Positions 43,283 to 53,007 are shown, counted from the stretch's first letter. The stretch: DNA of 64,000 bases from Armatimonadota bacterium (GCA_030601885.1 JAUWAU010000001.1:1-64000), one strand, 5' to 3'. Notes: generated from the letters alone by a model not told the origin. Translations and numbers: made by a program.

Positions 43283-43380
43283 GTCGCCATGCCGCCACGG
43301 GGACGCATCGTAAGGCCGGAGACTGGGAAACCGGCGATCGCCGAGCCAGCAATCGGCAGAGCCCAGCATAAGGGGAAACA

Positions 43381-44817
43381 ATGAACCGACGGAGTTTCAT
43401 CAGCATGACCGGAAGCGGGGTAGCGGCTCTCGGGATCAGCCGCGCTTCGTCTGCGCGAGGCGCGGGCCGCCCAAATCTACTGATCATTCACACCGATGAG
43501 CACAACTTCCGCACGCTCGGGTGCTATGGTGGGCAGGTGGTCAGGACGCCGAATATCGACTTCCTGGCCGCGCAAGGGGCGATGTGCACCAGTTTCTACG
43601 CGACCACACCGGTGTGCTCGCCTTCGCGCGCGGCGTTTGTTTCCGGACGCTACCCACAGAATACCCCGGTGGTGACCAATAACATCCCGCTCAACGACGA
43701 CATCGTCACCTTCGCCGAGATCCTCCGGCGACAGGGATACGCCACTGGGTACGCGGGGAAATGGCACCTGGACGGCACGGGCAAGCCGCAGTGGGCGCCG
43801 GAACGGAAGTTCGGCTTCGAGGACAACCGCTACATGTTCAACCGCGGCCACTGGAAGCAAATGCAAGACACGCCCGCAGGCCCCAGGGTGGCAGCGCGTA
43901 ACCCCAAGGACGAGCCAACGTACAACGTCGAGGGCGCAGACGAGAACTCCTTCACCACGGACTGGCTCGCGCGCAAGACGATCGACTTCATCAACGCGCA
44001 CAAGGACGAGCCCTTCTGTTACATGCTCAGCATCCCCGATCCCCATGGCCCGAACACCGTTCGTCCTCCCTACGACACCATGTTCACGGCAGAGCAGGCC
44101 CGCGTCCCCTCGACCTTCTACAAGAGCGACGAACAGACCCCTCGATGGGCGCCGCCAGAGAAGGGCTTGACCGAGAAGCGCTTAAGGGAGCTCATGACCG
44201 GGTACTACGGGATGGTGAAGTGCATCGACGACAACGTGGGGAGAATCCTCGAGGCGCTCAGAGACAGCGGCATCCTGGACCGCACCGTCGTCGTTTTCAC
44301 GGCCGATCACGGAGACCTGTGCGGCGAACATAAGAGACTGAACAAAGGCGTGCCGTACGAGGGCTCGGCGAAAATCCCGTTCATCACATATTACCCGGAG
44401 AAGATAAGCCCCGGCACGGTGGTCAACCAGGCGTTGACGTGCGTGGACTTCCTGCCGACGGTCTTAAGCGTGATGGGCGTCCATACACTGGGCGTTGAGG
44501 AGGGACGCGACGCCTCGGCGCTCTTCGTGGGAAAGACGCCGGCGGACTGGAAGGACATCGCCTTCATGCGCGGTGGCCGAAACTGGGTCTGCGCCTTGAC
44601 CGACGACTACAAGATCGTCTACCCGAGGGAAGGCGTCCCGTGGCTCTTCGATCTGAAGAAGGACCCGGATGAGCTGACGAACTTCTACGGGGATCCGCAA
44701 CGCCGCGCCGTGGTGAAACACGTGACGGCCGAGCTGCTGGCCTACTGCAAGAAGTACAACGACCCCCACGCGGAGGACCCGAAGATCGGGCCGGAGATGG
44801 CAGCGGCGGTGAAGTAG
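43381..44817 (+). CDS. Exported sulfatase (Cys-type)
   Basis: 478 residues starting with a Tat leader (MNRRSFISMTGSGVAALGIS). Metal site LLIIHTDEHNFRTLGCYGG; formylglycine motif C79-S-P-S-R83 (TTPVCSPSRAAFVSGR); GKWHLDG; FTADHGDLCGEH. Complete by length. Periplasmic; sulfate removal from glycans is the expected role. AGGGGAAACA precedes the start. Confidence 0.9.
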   Translation: MNRRSFISMTGSGVAALGISRASSARGAGRPNLLIIHTDEHNFRTLGCYGGQVVRTPNIDFLAAQGAMCTSFYATTPVCSPSRAAFVSGRYPQNTPVVTNNIPLNDDIVTFAEILRRQGYATGYAGKWHLDGTGKPQWAPERKFGFEDNRYMFNRGHWKQMQDTPAGPRVAARNPKDEPTYNVEGADENSFTTDWLARKTIDFINAHKDEPFCYMLSIPDPHGPNTVRPPYDTMFTAEQARVPSTFYKSDEQTPRWAPPEKGLTEKRLRELMTGYYGMVKCIDDNVGRILEALRDSGILDRTVVVFTADHGDLCGEHKRLNKGVPYEGSAKIPFITYYPEKISPGTVVNQALTCVDFLPTVLSVMGVHTLGVEEGRDASALFVGKTPADWKDIAFMRGGRNWVCALTDDYKIVYPREGVPWLFDLKKDPDELTNFYGDPQRRAVVKHVTAELLAYCKKYNDPHAEDPKIGPEMAAAVK

Positions 44818-44860
44818 AGGAGTGGGTGGGTGTTGCTCGCCTCGGCGGGCGGTCTGGTCT

Positions 44861-45943
44861 CTACTCAGTGACCACTTCCTTCCGACTCGGCAGCCCCCCC
44901 ACCGCCTCCGGCGCCAGCATCGCCAACGTCGCACACTGGACGGCGCAGGCGCCGGCGTGGTAGTACGCGGCCGCGTCGTCAGGAGTCATGATGCCGGAGC
45001 AGCCGAGGAACTCGAGGTCGAGTCCTTCCTGTTCGCGGATGGCGGCGGCGCGACGGAGGTTCTCAAGCGAAGAATCTCGGACGCCCCATCCCCCAACGCC
45101 CGAGACGAGGCGGAAGTCCTCGGGGTAGGCGCATGTCCCGTCGCGCGCCACCTGCGTCTTCGCGATCCCGTTCGTCAGCGTCAACCCATCCACGTGCGGC
45201 GCCACCGCGCACATCACGGCCCGCAGCGTCTCCGCCTCCTCGTAGTAGCCCATCTTCAGCAGCAGCGGCAGATCCGGGACAGCCGCCCGGATGCGCTCGG
45301 CGATGAGCCGGGTAAGCTCGGGGTCGGTGTAGGCGTACGACTCCGCCGACTTCACGTTCGGGCACGAGAGATTGCACTCGACGACCTGTGCCCCGGCCTC
45401 TTTCGCGAGCCGGCAGCACAGGGCATAGTCCTCCGCTACATCCTCCTCAGTCCAGCCCTCCTCCGGCGTCGCCGTGACCCCCACGATGAGCACCTGCCCC
45501 TCATCGAGCGCCTCCCGCGCTGCCTGCACATCCGGCTGCCACTCGTCCGGAGCGCGCGACGGCATGCCGAAGGTGATCCCCCACGTTGCCCGCCGCGGAT
45601 CGGCCGGCGTCCCCTGCAGCGCCACGACCTGCTCCGAGCTCGGCGCGCCAGCGAGCTGCTCGTCCACGTCGAGGAACAGGAGGTTCGGCAGATCATAGCA
45701 GCCGCGCTCGCGCGACCGGACGCTCTTGTAGGTCAGGATGTCCCACCCAAGCCGCGCGTAGTGCCGCACCCACTTCGAATTCAGCAGCGGCCCCGACGGC
45801 ACGCCGACGGTCGAGTTCACGGGGCACCCGAAGAACTGCTCGTTCCGCACCGGCGCGAGGCGCTCGGGCGGCGCGTCGTGTATCGGCCCGTGCTCGTAGT
45901 GCCATTCGTAGGTTTTCGTGACGTCGTAGGTGGGGCGGCTCAT
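44861..45943 (-). CDS. Dihydroorotate dehydrogenase-like flavoprotein
   Basis: 360 residues. FMN TIM barrel of the DHOD/dihydropyrimidine dehydrogenase group: NSTVGVPSGPLLNSKWV, LTYKSVRSR, VECNLSCPNVKSAES with the catalytic Cys of the NLSCPN motif, LLLKMGYY, GLTLTNGIAK, and a C-terminal phosphate loop (LGCSGIMTPDDAAAYYHAGA, then CAVQCAT). Because pyr genes are absent around it and the N-terminal 25 residues are unusual, the true substrate may not be dihydroorotate. Converges with the sulfatase. Confidence 0.8.
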   Translation of the reverse strand: MSRPTYDVTKTYEWHYEHGPIHDAPPERLAPVRNEQFFGCPVNSTVGVPSGPLLNSKWVRHYARLGWDILTYKSVRSRERGCYDLPNLLFLDVDEQLAGAPSSEQVVALQGTPADPRRATWGITFGMPSRAPDEWQPDVQAAREALDEGQVLIVGVTATPEEGWTEEDVAEDYALCCRLAKEAGAQVVECNLSCPNVKSAESYAYTDPELTRLIAERIRAAVPDLPLLLKMGYYEEAETLRAVMCAVAPHVDGLTLTNGIAKTQVARDGTCAYPEDFRLVSGVGGWGVRDSSLENLRRAAAIREQEGLDLEFLGCSGIMTPDDAAAYYHAGACAVQCATLAMLAPEAVGGLPSRKEVVTE

Positions 45944-45975
45944 GGGACTTCAGTGGTCGGCTCGGGGGCCGCAGG

Positions 45976-46011
45976 ATCAATGGTTGATGGTTGATCGTTG
46001 ATGGTTAATGG
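45976..46011. repeat. Degenerate ATGGTTGATGG repeat
   Basis: ATCAATGGTTGATGGTTG, then ATCGTTGATGGTTAATGG; a variant with unit TTGATGG, related to CCATCAACCAT copies at 15369 and 49717. Confidence 0.6.
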
Positions 46012-46078
46012 ACGGCAGGCCTCCACACAGTTAGCGCTGGCTCTTCTCCGCATCAACCATCCGCGCGGTGGCACGTGC

Positions 46079-48160
46079 CTAGTTTTCCTCCTGCTCGAAC
46101 TCGCTGGGCCTGCCGTCGCGGTCGGTGATGCGCAGGCAGAACTCCCACCCACCGCCACCGTTGACTACTTTGACAAGTATCCGGTTGACCCCGGCGGCAA
46201 GCTGCGCCTCGACGGCGTCCTCGTCCACGGTGAGCGAGCGCGGCTGCGGTGCGCGGTGTATCATGCGGTCGTTGAGCCAGCACTTTATGCCATCGTCGCT
46301 GCCCATCTTGAACCGCACGTCCTGGGCCCGCTCAACGCTCACCTCGGCGCACGCGTAGGCGGTGACCCGCTGATTCGGCTTCATCAATGCGGCCAGATTC
46401 ACGACGCCCATGATGTCGTCCGTGTGGTGCTTGACCCAACGCAGACCGCGGTCGCCGGCTGTGACGGTCGCCGCGAGATCAACGCCCTTTTCCGGCGGCC
46501 ACTCCTGTCTCACCGTCTCGCCGGGGAAGGGGCCAATGACCCACCACGAGGTCACAAAGCCGCCGCTGCGGGCCGGGTCGATGTCCACGCCCAGATCGCG
46601 CAGCTTCGCCACGGCCATCTGCCCCACATCGCGAGCCGGCCCCATCTCCAGTGCCCGCTGCAGCATCTCAATGCCTCTCTGCTTGTCGTCCGTTTCCGCC
46701 ATCCGGCCCGCGATGGCCACATAGGCCTGCAGAGCGTCGTCGCGCACGCCCTCCTGCTCCAGGAGCCGCTCCACTTTGGGCAGAGACTCGAGGCTTGGCA
46801 CGGTGGCCATTCCGCGCAACGCCATCCCGCGCAGCGCATCCGTTCTGGCGATGTCCAGCGCACGCGTGTGCAAGTTGCGGGCGTCATCGCTCTTCTTCTC
46901 CTGTGCCCGCGCCTCGGCCAGCCGCATATAGGCCTCGAGGGCCACGGGATGGATCGCGTCAGAGCCGCTCGTGGCAGCCTCAAGCAGCGTCTGTTCAAGA
47001 GTCGGATCATCGAGGCGGTCGAGCAGTTGGCAGGCGGTCACTCGCACCTCGGCACTGGGGTCTTTCGTGGCCGCCTCGATGGCCTTTGTCGCAGCAGGCT
47101 CGTCGCGTCCTACGAGCACGTGCAGCAGGCCGGCCCTCACACTCGGTTCGCTCTTCTTGAGCCCCTGGCGGATGGTGTTCGCGACCTTTGGGCCGCGCAT
47201 TCGCACGAGGGCATCTCGCGCCGCGTGCCGCAGCACTGGGTCGGGATCGGCCACGTGCGGCACGATCGCATTCACGTCACGCGCGGAGCCGGCGCCGCCG
47301 ATGCCCAGCAGCGCAGCGGTCCGCAGGGCTGGGGTCGGAGCCGCCTGCAGCGCGCGGGTGTACACCGTGACGGCCTCCATACGCTTGCCAGTTCGACGCA
47401 GCTCCTCCGCGAGGTGCAGATAGGCATCGAAGGCGACGCGGCGCTCGCGCTCAGGGCCCTTGCCGAGAGCGGCGGCAATGACCGGCTCGGCCTCCGGGTC
47501 CCCGATCCGCCCTAAGGCCGCGATGGCTGCCATGCGGACCTCGGCGCGGGAGCTTTTCGCAGCGTCGGCCAGCACGGCAACCGCCTCGGCGTCCCGGCGT
47601 TCGCCAAGGGCCTCGATGATCGGTACACGTGTCGCCCCTCTGCTGTTCGGCAGTGCCTCTCGCAGAGCTGCGACCGCTTCCAGGCTTGGGTTGGCGATGA
47701 GCGCCTGGCAGGCCGGGTTCACCAACTCGTTGTCGCTGAGACAGGCAGCCAGCGCCGCCACCGACTCCGCGCGACCGGCGATCTGCAACTGGGTGATGAC
47801 GAACCGCTTCACCGCCGGCGGCGCGTCCGTACTCAGATGCCGGCTGAGGGCCTCTGCAAACCCCGCCCGGTCCGCATCGGCGCCCGTGCGGCTCACCTGC
47901 ACGGCCATTCCGTGGAGAGCGAACCGCGCGCCCGCATCGTCACCCTTGCCGGGCTCGACGAGCATCCCCAGCAGTGCCTGCACGCCCTCGGCGCCCATGG
48001 CCCGCAGTTGCCCGAAGGCCTCGCTCCGCACGGCGGCGTCATCGGATTGGATGTTCTCTACCAGTTCGGCGAGGGCTTGTGCGTCCGCAGACGTTCGGGG
48101 ATGCAACAGCGTGAGGAACAGCGCTGCCGCGAGCAGGATGACGCAAGTCCGGCGACTCAT
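46079..48160 (-). CDS. Exported HEAT-repeat protein with C-terminal PA14/NPCBM-like domain
   Basis: 693 residues from ATG 48160 (AGAGGA upstream). Signal peptide MSRRTCVILLAAALFLTLLH. Then more than ten HEAT-like repeats (for example VRSEAFGQLRAMGAEGVQAL, VRMAAIAALGRIGDPEAEPV). The C-terminal ~160 residues (SWWVIGPFPGETVRQEWPP, FKMGSDDGIKCWLNDRMIH, GVNRILVKVVNGGGGWEFCL) form a beta-sandwich typical of carbohydrate- or surface-binding domains. Likely a secreted scaffold; no enzyme motif. Upstream, 152 bases away, is the Gfo/Idh/MocA gene. Confidence 0.8.
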   Translation of the reverse strand: MSRRTCVILLAAALFLTLLHPRTSADAQALAELVENIQSDDAAVRSEAFGQLRAMGAEGVQALLGMLVEPGKGDDAGARFALHGMAVQVSRTGADADRAGFAEALSRHLSTDAPPAVKRFVITQLQIAGRAESVAALAACLSDNELVNPACQALIANPSLEAVAALREALPNSRGATRVPIIEALGERRDAEAVAVLADAAKSSRAEVRMAAIAALGRIGDPEAEPVIAAALGKGPERERRVAFDAYLHLAEELRRTGKRMEAVTVYTRALQAAPTPALRTAALLGIGGAGSARDVNAIVPHVADPDPVLRHAARDALVRMRGPKVANTIRQGLKKSEPSVRAGLLHVLVGRDEPAATKAIEAATKDPSAEVRVTACQLLDRLDDPTLEQTLLEAATSGSDAIHPVALEAYMRLAEARAQEKKSDDARNLHTRALDIARTDALRGMALRGMATVPSLESLPKVERLLEQEGVRDDALQAYVAIAGRMAETDDKQRGIEMLQRALEMGPARDVGQMAVAKLRDLGVDIDPARSGGFVTSWWVIGPFPGETVRQEWPPEKGVDLAATVTAGDRGLRWVKHHTDDIMGVVNLAALMKPNQRVTAYACAEVSVERAQDVRFKMGSDDGIKCWLNDRMIHRAPQPRSLTVDEDAVEAQLAAGVNRILVKVVNGGGGWEFCLRITDRDGRPSEFEQEEN

Positions 48161-48254
48161 CGGTCCTCTACCCCCTTGCCGAGAGACGCAGGCGTGGCTC
48201 TTCTTATGGGCCCATTCGGCGGTGATCTCCGGCTCGCTGAATGGCGTCCTGGTG

Positions 48255-48287
48255 CGAGACCCTTCGCTTGCGCTCAGGGTGACATTC
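48255..48287. repeat. Dispersed AGACCCTTCGC...AGGGTGACATTC repeat
   Basis: GAGACCCTTCGCTTGCG, then CTCAGGGTGACATTC: same element type as the three CATTCTGAG copies at 52818-53007 (inverse orientation relative to two of them). Confidence 0.5.
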
Positions 48288-48312
48288 GGAGCGGGAGCCG
48301 TGCGCGCGCGCC

Positions 48313-49587
48313 TCACAGATGCCACGGCGCCCGCATGGGGATGTTGACGAAGCGGCTGGCCTCATCGTCGCCGCCGAATTGCTCCGTGGCCGGGTCCCAG
48401 TGCAGCTTGCGCCCGAGGCGAATAGCCAGGTTCCCGAGGTGCAGCAGCGTCGCCACCCGGTGAGACGCCTCGGCATTGCCGCCCGGCTGCTGGCGCACCT
48501 TGAGGGCCGTCTCGAAATCTATCATCGCCGGCGGATCAGGAACCTCGTCGAGCCCATCGAACAGGCCGGGCGGGTCGGTCGTCTTGCCGTCGTTGAGCAC
48601 CTTGCCTTTGGGCCCCTCAATCCACGGCAACTCCGGCGGATCGCTCTCGCCCCACTCGCCGGTGTTGCACCGGATGACGGTGCCGTCGGCGAATTTGAAG
48701 GTGATGCTCTCCCACATCCCGACGGCGTCCGGGTGCGCGGGCCAGGGGGCCGTCGCCTCGATCTCGACCGGGCCGGTGTCGTCGGCGCCGACGAAGTACT
48801 GCACCGGATCGAGGAAGTGGGCGGCCATGTCGGAGAACCCGCCGCCGTCGTAGTCCCAGTAGCCGCGGAAGCTCCGGTGGCAGCGATGCGGATGATAGGG
48901 CTTCAGCGGCGCCGGCCCGAGCCACATGTTCCAGTCGAGCTCGGGCGGCGAATTCTCCGGCACCAGGTCCGTTCGGCCGCTCCACTGCTTCACTTTGAAG
49001 TTGTACTTATGGTGGTTCATGTTCACGCGGATCGGCGTGCCGAGGCGACCGCTCATGACGAGCTTGCGGAGGTCGCGGGCGCCGTAGCGGCCGAAGGTGC
49101 CGATGTGAAACACGCGCCCGTAGCGCTCCACGGCCTCCACCACGGCGCGCCCCTCGTGGATGAACTTCGTCATGGGCTTCTCGCAGTAGATGTCCTTGCC
49201 GGCCTGGGCTGCGTGGATGCACATCAGCGCGTGCCAATGCGGCGGCGTGCCGAGGTAGATCACGTCGATGTCGTCGCGGTCAAGCACATCACGATAGTCC
49301 GTGTAGCCGTCGGGCTCCACGCCGGCGTCATTACATTCCTCGATGGCCGCCGCGAGGTGGCTCTGGTCCACGTCGCACACGGCCCCCAGCCGCGTGTCCT
49401 TCTGCTTCTGCTGTCGCTCGATCACTTGATGCATGAGGCCTCGGCCTCTCCCACCCACCCCGAGCACCGCACGCACGCTCACCTCGTTCGGTGACGGCCC
49501 GGCCAGCACGTGCGACGGCACGATGTAGGGGATGCCCAGCGAACCAACGCCCGCGCCACACGTCGTCAGAAACTCCCGTCTTTTCAT
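48313..49587 (-). CDS. Tat-exported Gfo/Idh/MocA family oxidoreductase
   Basis: 424 residues from ATG 49587 with Tat leader MKRREFLTTCGAGVGSLGIP. NAD-binding region (VLGVGGRGRGLMHQV), then YLGTPPHWHALMCIHAAQAG and the hallmark IYCEKPMTKFI. FSDMAAHFLDPVQYF is the conserved catalytic-face helix, and the C-terminal half is the usual alpha/beta dimer domain. Periplasmic members of this type are very abundant in planctomycete-like bacteria; the substrate is probably a sugar or polyol, not identified. Confidence 0.9.
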   Translation of the reverse strand: MKRREFLTTCGAGVGSLGIPYIVPSHVLAGPSPNEVSVRAVLGVGGRGRGLMHQVIERQQKQKDTRLGAVCDVDQSHLAAAIEECNDAGVEPDGYTDYRDVLDRDDIDVIYLGTPPHWHALMCIHAAQAGKDIYCEKPMTKFIHEGRAVVEAVERYGRVFHIGTFGRYGARDLRKLVMSGRLGTPIRVNMNHHKYNFKVKQWSGRTDLVPENSPPELDWNMWLGPAPLKPYHPHRCHRSFRGYWDYDGGGFSDMAAHFLDPVQYFVGADDTGPVEIEATAPWPAHPDAVGMWESITFKFADGTVIRCNTGEWGESDPPELPWIEGPKGKVLNDGKTTDPPGLFDGLDEVPDPPAMIDFETALKVRQQPGGNAEASHRVATLLHLGNLAIRLGRKLHWDPATEQFGGDDEASRFVNIPMRAPWHL

Positions 49588-49716
49588 CCCTCGGCCCACC
49601 GTGGCACCTCCTCGCGAGTAAGAGCTTGAGCCTTGGCCCCCGAGCAGAGAAGCCCGGGTGATGCGACACCCACCCCGGCGAAACGAACGGCTAATGGCGG
49701 ACGTGCACCCCATCCG

Positions 49717-49746
49717 CCATTGACCATCAACCATTCCCCATTAACC
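49717..49746. repeat. Degenerate CCATTGACCATCAACCATT repeat
   Basis: Variant with unit ACCATCA/ACCATTA, just downstream of the coiled-coil gene stop and near the Gfo/Idh/MocA leader. Confidence 0.55.
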
Positions 49747-49770
49747 CTCGACGGGCAATTTCGCCCGTCG

Positions 49771-50883
49771 TCAATCGACTACCTTCAACTCCTCGATGGC
49801 CTGATCGAGGGATTTCAGCTCTTCTTCGATCTCGGCGATAGCGCGGTCTTCGCCCACCTCATCGGCCAGCCGCTGTTCCTGACCGGTGACCCACATGGTG
49901 GTGGCGTCCATGGTGGACTCGATCTTGGAAAGCCGCAGGAGGTACCGCGCCTCGCTCGCGTCCGTGTCGGCGAGCAGGTCCCGCAGTTTGCGCTTGGCCG
50001 CCAGCGTCGCCTCGAGCTCGTCCCGCACATCGTCGCGGTCGGCCTGCTCGAGCTGCCGCTCCATGCGGGCGATCTCAGCATCGAGCTGCTCCCGATCGAC
50101 GGTGCGGGCCGCGCCACGGAAGGCCTCGATGTGCTTCGCCAGCTCCCGAGCGCCGTCCCGGAGGCGCTCCAGCTCCGAGCTGAGCTCGAACGTGTCCTCG
50201 CGTTGGCCCTCGATGGTGCCCATGGCCGACTCGTACTTGCGGTCGATGCGGCGGAGATGCTCCTCCACGTCGGACATCGCCACGGGGGGTCTGTTTCGAC
50301 GCCGGACGAGCACCACCGCGACGACCCCGAGGGCCAGGAGACCGACCACCGCCATCGGCCCGGCCGGACTCCCACCCCGCGCCCGCCATACTGCCAGGCG
50401 CAGAGTACCGCTGAGGGACTGGCGCACGTCCGAAGGCGTGATGATGAAGTCAGTGACGAACTGATCGACGTCAATCCAGGCGCTCACCGAAGCGGGCAGC
50501 TCCCGTGTATTCTCCGGGAGCCGGAGCACGTATCGGTGGGTCGAGACATCGGAGTCGGCCAATTCCATGCCGGCCGGTGACCATTCGACGTAGCCGTGCT
50601 CACGGTCGAAGTCCTCCGAGTCGGTCGTGGCCCGAAGCGCATCGTAACTGCCACGGTCGTATGAGCACTTGAAGACGCCTGCGAGGACCACACGGATATC
50701 TTCGGGCTTCGCGCCGCGTGGCAGCTCGATGGCAACTTCACGGCCGGTCAAGGGCACCTCGATCTCGGCCACGCGCTGGAAGCCTTTCAGATCCACCTCG
50801 GCGACGGCTGCAGCGCCGAGCGCGAGGGCGGCCGTCATTACGACGCCCAGAAAGATCCAGCGTTCACCTCGCCATATGTACAT
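49771..50883 (-). CDS. Membrane protein with periplasmic beta domain and long cytoplasmic coiled coil
   Basis: 370 residues from ATG 50883 (GAGGGAGGTGGCGGC upstream). An N-terminal signal or TM (WIFLGVVMTAALALGAAAVA), about 145 residues likely beta-rich outside, a second TM (AVVGLLALGVVAVVLVRRR), then about 165 residues of charged heptads (LRRIDRKYESAMGTIEGQRE and on) ending in IEEELKSLDQAIEELKVVD. No family recognised. 13 bases after the VWA gene, so the two are translated together and probably form one complex. Confidence 0.7.
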   Translation of the reverse strand: MYIWRGERWIFLGVVMTAALALGAAAVAEVDLKGFQRVAEIEVPLTGREVAIELPRGAKPEDIRVVLAGVFKCSYDRGSYDALRATTDSEDFDREHGYVEWSPAGMELADSDVSTHRYVLRLPENTRELPASVSAWIDVDQFVTDFIITPSDVRQSLSGTLRLAVWRARGGSPAGPMAVVGLLALGVVAVVLVRRRNRPPVAMSDVEEHLRRIDRKYESAMGTIEGQREDTFELSSELERLRDGARELAKHIEAFRGAARTVDREQLDAEIARMERQLEQADRDDVRDELEATLAAKRKLRDLLADTDASEARYLLRLSKIESTMDATTMWVTGQEQRLADEVGEDRAIAEIEEELKSLDQAIEELKVVD

Positions 50884-50896
50884 GCCGCCACCTCCC

Positions 50897-52717
50897 TCAA
50901 TGTATGCGCTGGTAGGCCGAGTACGTGAGCGACTTCGACAGATACTGTCCAAGCTCGGTGTCCGCCGCGTAGCGTGTACCGAGGCCGCCGATGACGCCCT
51001 TGTAGGCGGCCAGCAACGTCCCATCGTGATCGAGATCCGGGTCCTTCCACTGCTTGGCCGCGACACCAAGGAGCACCATCTGTTCGTCGATGACCTTGGC
51101 CGCCTCGCCGTTCTGGCCTCTCTGCAGCAGGGCCGCCGCCGTCTTGAGGGCCTCGCCGGTCCGGAAGCCCAACTCGTTCTTCTTCACCGGTTGGCGGATC
51201 GAGGCGAGCATGGTGCTGCGGCTGGTCGTGTAGCGCACCGTCACGGACTTCGTTCTCTCCCGGTTCGTGCCGAAGACGATGTCCTTGTATTTCAGGTACA
51301 CGTCAGCCACCTTCCGCGTCCCGCTGCCGGGTGGCACCTCGATCTCGAGCATCACCACGTGGCTATCGCCCATGTAGAATTGGGGGATGAGCATTTTCAG
51401 GCCCGGCTCATCCTCGATCTTCTGTCGGTCGGCGGTGATGCCGAGCTCCCGGTATACGCGCTCGTCGATCTTCCTCTCGGTGGCCTTGGCTGCCTCGACG
51501 GCCTCCTCCGCCATCTGGGTGGAGCCGAGCACCCGCTTGAGCTCGATGCCGTCGGCGAGCTTGATGCGCAGGCGCAGCGCCTTGGCGACCACGTGGGTGA
51601 GGTCTTCGAGCTCCTCGTGGAAGATCTCCCCGATGCTCGCCGCGTCCCTGACGAAATGGTAGTTGCCCTTGCCCTCTCGGGCGACCGTCATCATCAACTG
51701 CTCATCGTAGTCCAGCCCCATGCCCACGGTGGTCGTCTGGATGCCCTCGTCGAACATCTCAGCCGTAAGTCGGGCGAAGGCGCCCAGATCCGAGATGCCC
51801 GCGGTGACCATGCCGTCAGAGAGGACGATGACCTGGTTGATGGCCTCTGGGTCGAGGCCCTTCTGCACCTGCTCGTAGCCGACTCGGAGGGCGGAGTAGA
51901 TGTCCGTGGAGCCGCCCGGCTGGAGACCGCGCAGCTTTTCCCGCACGGGCTCTTTGTCTCGCGCCTTCTGCGCCGGCACGAGTATCTGCGGCGTATCGTC
52001 GTAGGCGACCACCGCGATGGTGTCGGAGGCAGACAGGCGGTCCACGACCTCGATGGCGGCCGCCCGGGCGTACTTGATCTTGCCCTCGCTGCCCATCGAG
52101 CCGCTGCGGTCCACCACGAGGCAGATGTTGAGTGGCGGCCGCTTCGGTGCCTCTCGATCGGTTGCCTGCAGACCCACCTGCAGATAGGTGCGACCGCCCT
52201 TGCTGAGCACCTTGGCGTGCTCGGTCTCGGCGCTGAGGCTGAGCGCCGTCTTGGTGGGGATGGGGAACGCCTGGGAGTACTCGCGAGTAAAGGCCTCGAG
52301 CTTCACCTGCTTGCCGTCAACCTCCACGCCCTCCTCGATCAGCTTCACGATCCGCTCCCTGGCCCCGCGCCCACCCATGTAGGTACTGGTGACGTAGGCA
52401 TTCGGGTCGGGAGCCGGCTCTTCCTCGAGCCCCTGTTCCTCCTCCGCGCCCTCGTAGCGCACCCCAGCCTTCGCGTGGCCGTCCCTGAACGAGTAAGGAC
52501 GAGCCGTCGCCGGCATCCTCCCCTGCATCTCCTGCTGCGCTTGCTCTTGATCCCACTCCGCGAGCCCTTCCGAGAGGCGCGCTGCCTTCCGTCCGTACAC
52601 CAAGAACCAAACGCCAACCAACGACACGACAGCCAAGATCAGTACCGCCACGACCGCTACTACCGGCACTGGCCGTTTCACAACCAACCACCTCCATCGT
52701 GCGTTACGCACTTCCAC
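50897..52717 (-). CDS. Membrane-anchored VWA-domain protein (YfbK-like)
   Basis: 606 residues. An N-terminal TM (PVPVVAVVAVLILAVVSLVG) is followed by an acidic linker and a domain with YVTSTYMGGRGARERIVKLI and QAFPIPTKTALSLSAETE, resembling the N-terminal part of YfbK-type proteins. The VWA domain has the MIDAS D203-R-S-G-S207 (ICLVVDRSGSMG) and GGSTDIYSAL. The C-terminus (KAAALLQRG-like KTAAALLQRGQNGEAAKVID) is helical. Metal-dependent ligand binding at the outer face is expected. Likely partner: the coiled-coil protein 13 bases downstream. Confidence 0.85.
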   Translation of the reverse strand: MEVRNARWRWLVVKRPVPVVAVVAVLILAVVSLVGVWFLVYGRKAARLSEGLAEWDQEQAQQEMQGRMPATARPYSFRDGHAKAGVRYEGAEEEQGLEEEPAPDPNAYVTSTYMGGRGARERIVKLIEEGVEVDGKQVKLEAFTREYSQAFPIPTKTALSLSAETEHAKVLSKGGRTYLQVGLQATDREAPKRPPLNICLVVDRSGSMGSEGKIKYARAAAIEVVDRLSASDTIAVVAYDDTPQILVPAQKARDKEPVREKLRGLQPGGSTDIYSALRVGYEQVQKGLDPEAINQVIVLSDGMVTAGISDLGAFARLTAEMFDEGIQTTTVGMGLDYDEQLMMTVAREGKGNYHFVRDAASIGEIFHEELEDLTHVVAKALRLRIKLADGIELKRVLGSTQMAEEAVEAAKATERKIDERVYRELGITADRQKIEDEPGLKMLIPQFYMGDSHVVMLEIEVPPGSGTRKVADVYLKYKDIVFGTNRERTKSVTVRYTTSRSTMLASIRQPVKKNELGFRTGEALKTAAALLQRGQNGEAAKVIDEQMVLLGVAAKQWKDPDLDHDGTLLAAYKGVIGGLGTRYAADTELGQYLSKSLTYSAYQRIH

Positions 52718-52817
52718 TGCTTATGCCTCCTTTGACGCTTGGGGGAAGCCGGAGAGTTCCCGCCCTGTCGGAAACGGCCTCAGCCCGGATTATGGCAGAA
52801 GCGCGCATCTGCCCCTG

Positions 52818-53007
52818 GTCATTCTGAGCGTGAGGGCCGGCAACGGTCCTTCGCGAAGAACCCATTGCCTGCCTGCCGAAGTTCGTCTTACGTCATTCTG
52901 AGCCTGAGGGCCGCCAACGGCCCTGGGCGAAGAATCTAGGTTCTGGATGGTACGCCCGGGCGGATGGTGCCAGATTCTTCACTTCGCCTCGCTCCGTTCA
53001 GAATGAC
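52818..53007. repeat. Three copies of a CATTCTGAG...GAAGAATC element, two direct and one inverted
   Basis: GTCATTCTGAGCGTGAGGGC and on to CGCGAAGAA; GTCATTCTGAGCCTGAGGGC and on to GCGAAGAATCT; then the reverse, AGATTCTTCACTTCGCC and on to CAGAATGAC. The outer copies are inverted, so the block could fold or be a miniature mobile element. The copy at 48255 is a fourth member. Confidence 0.65.
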
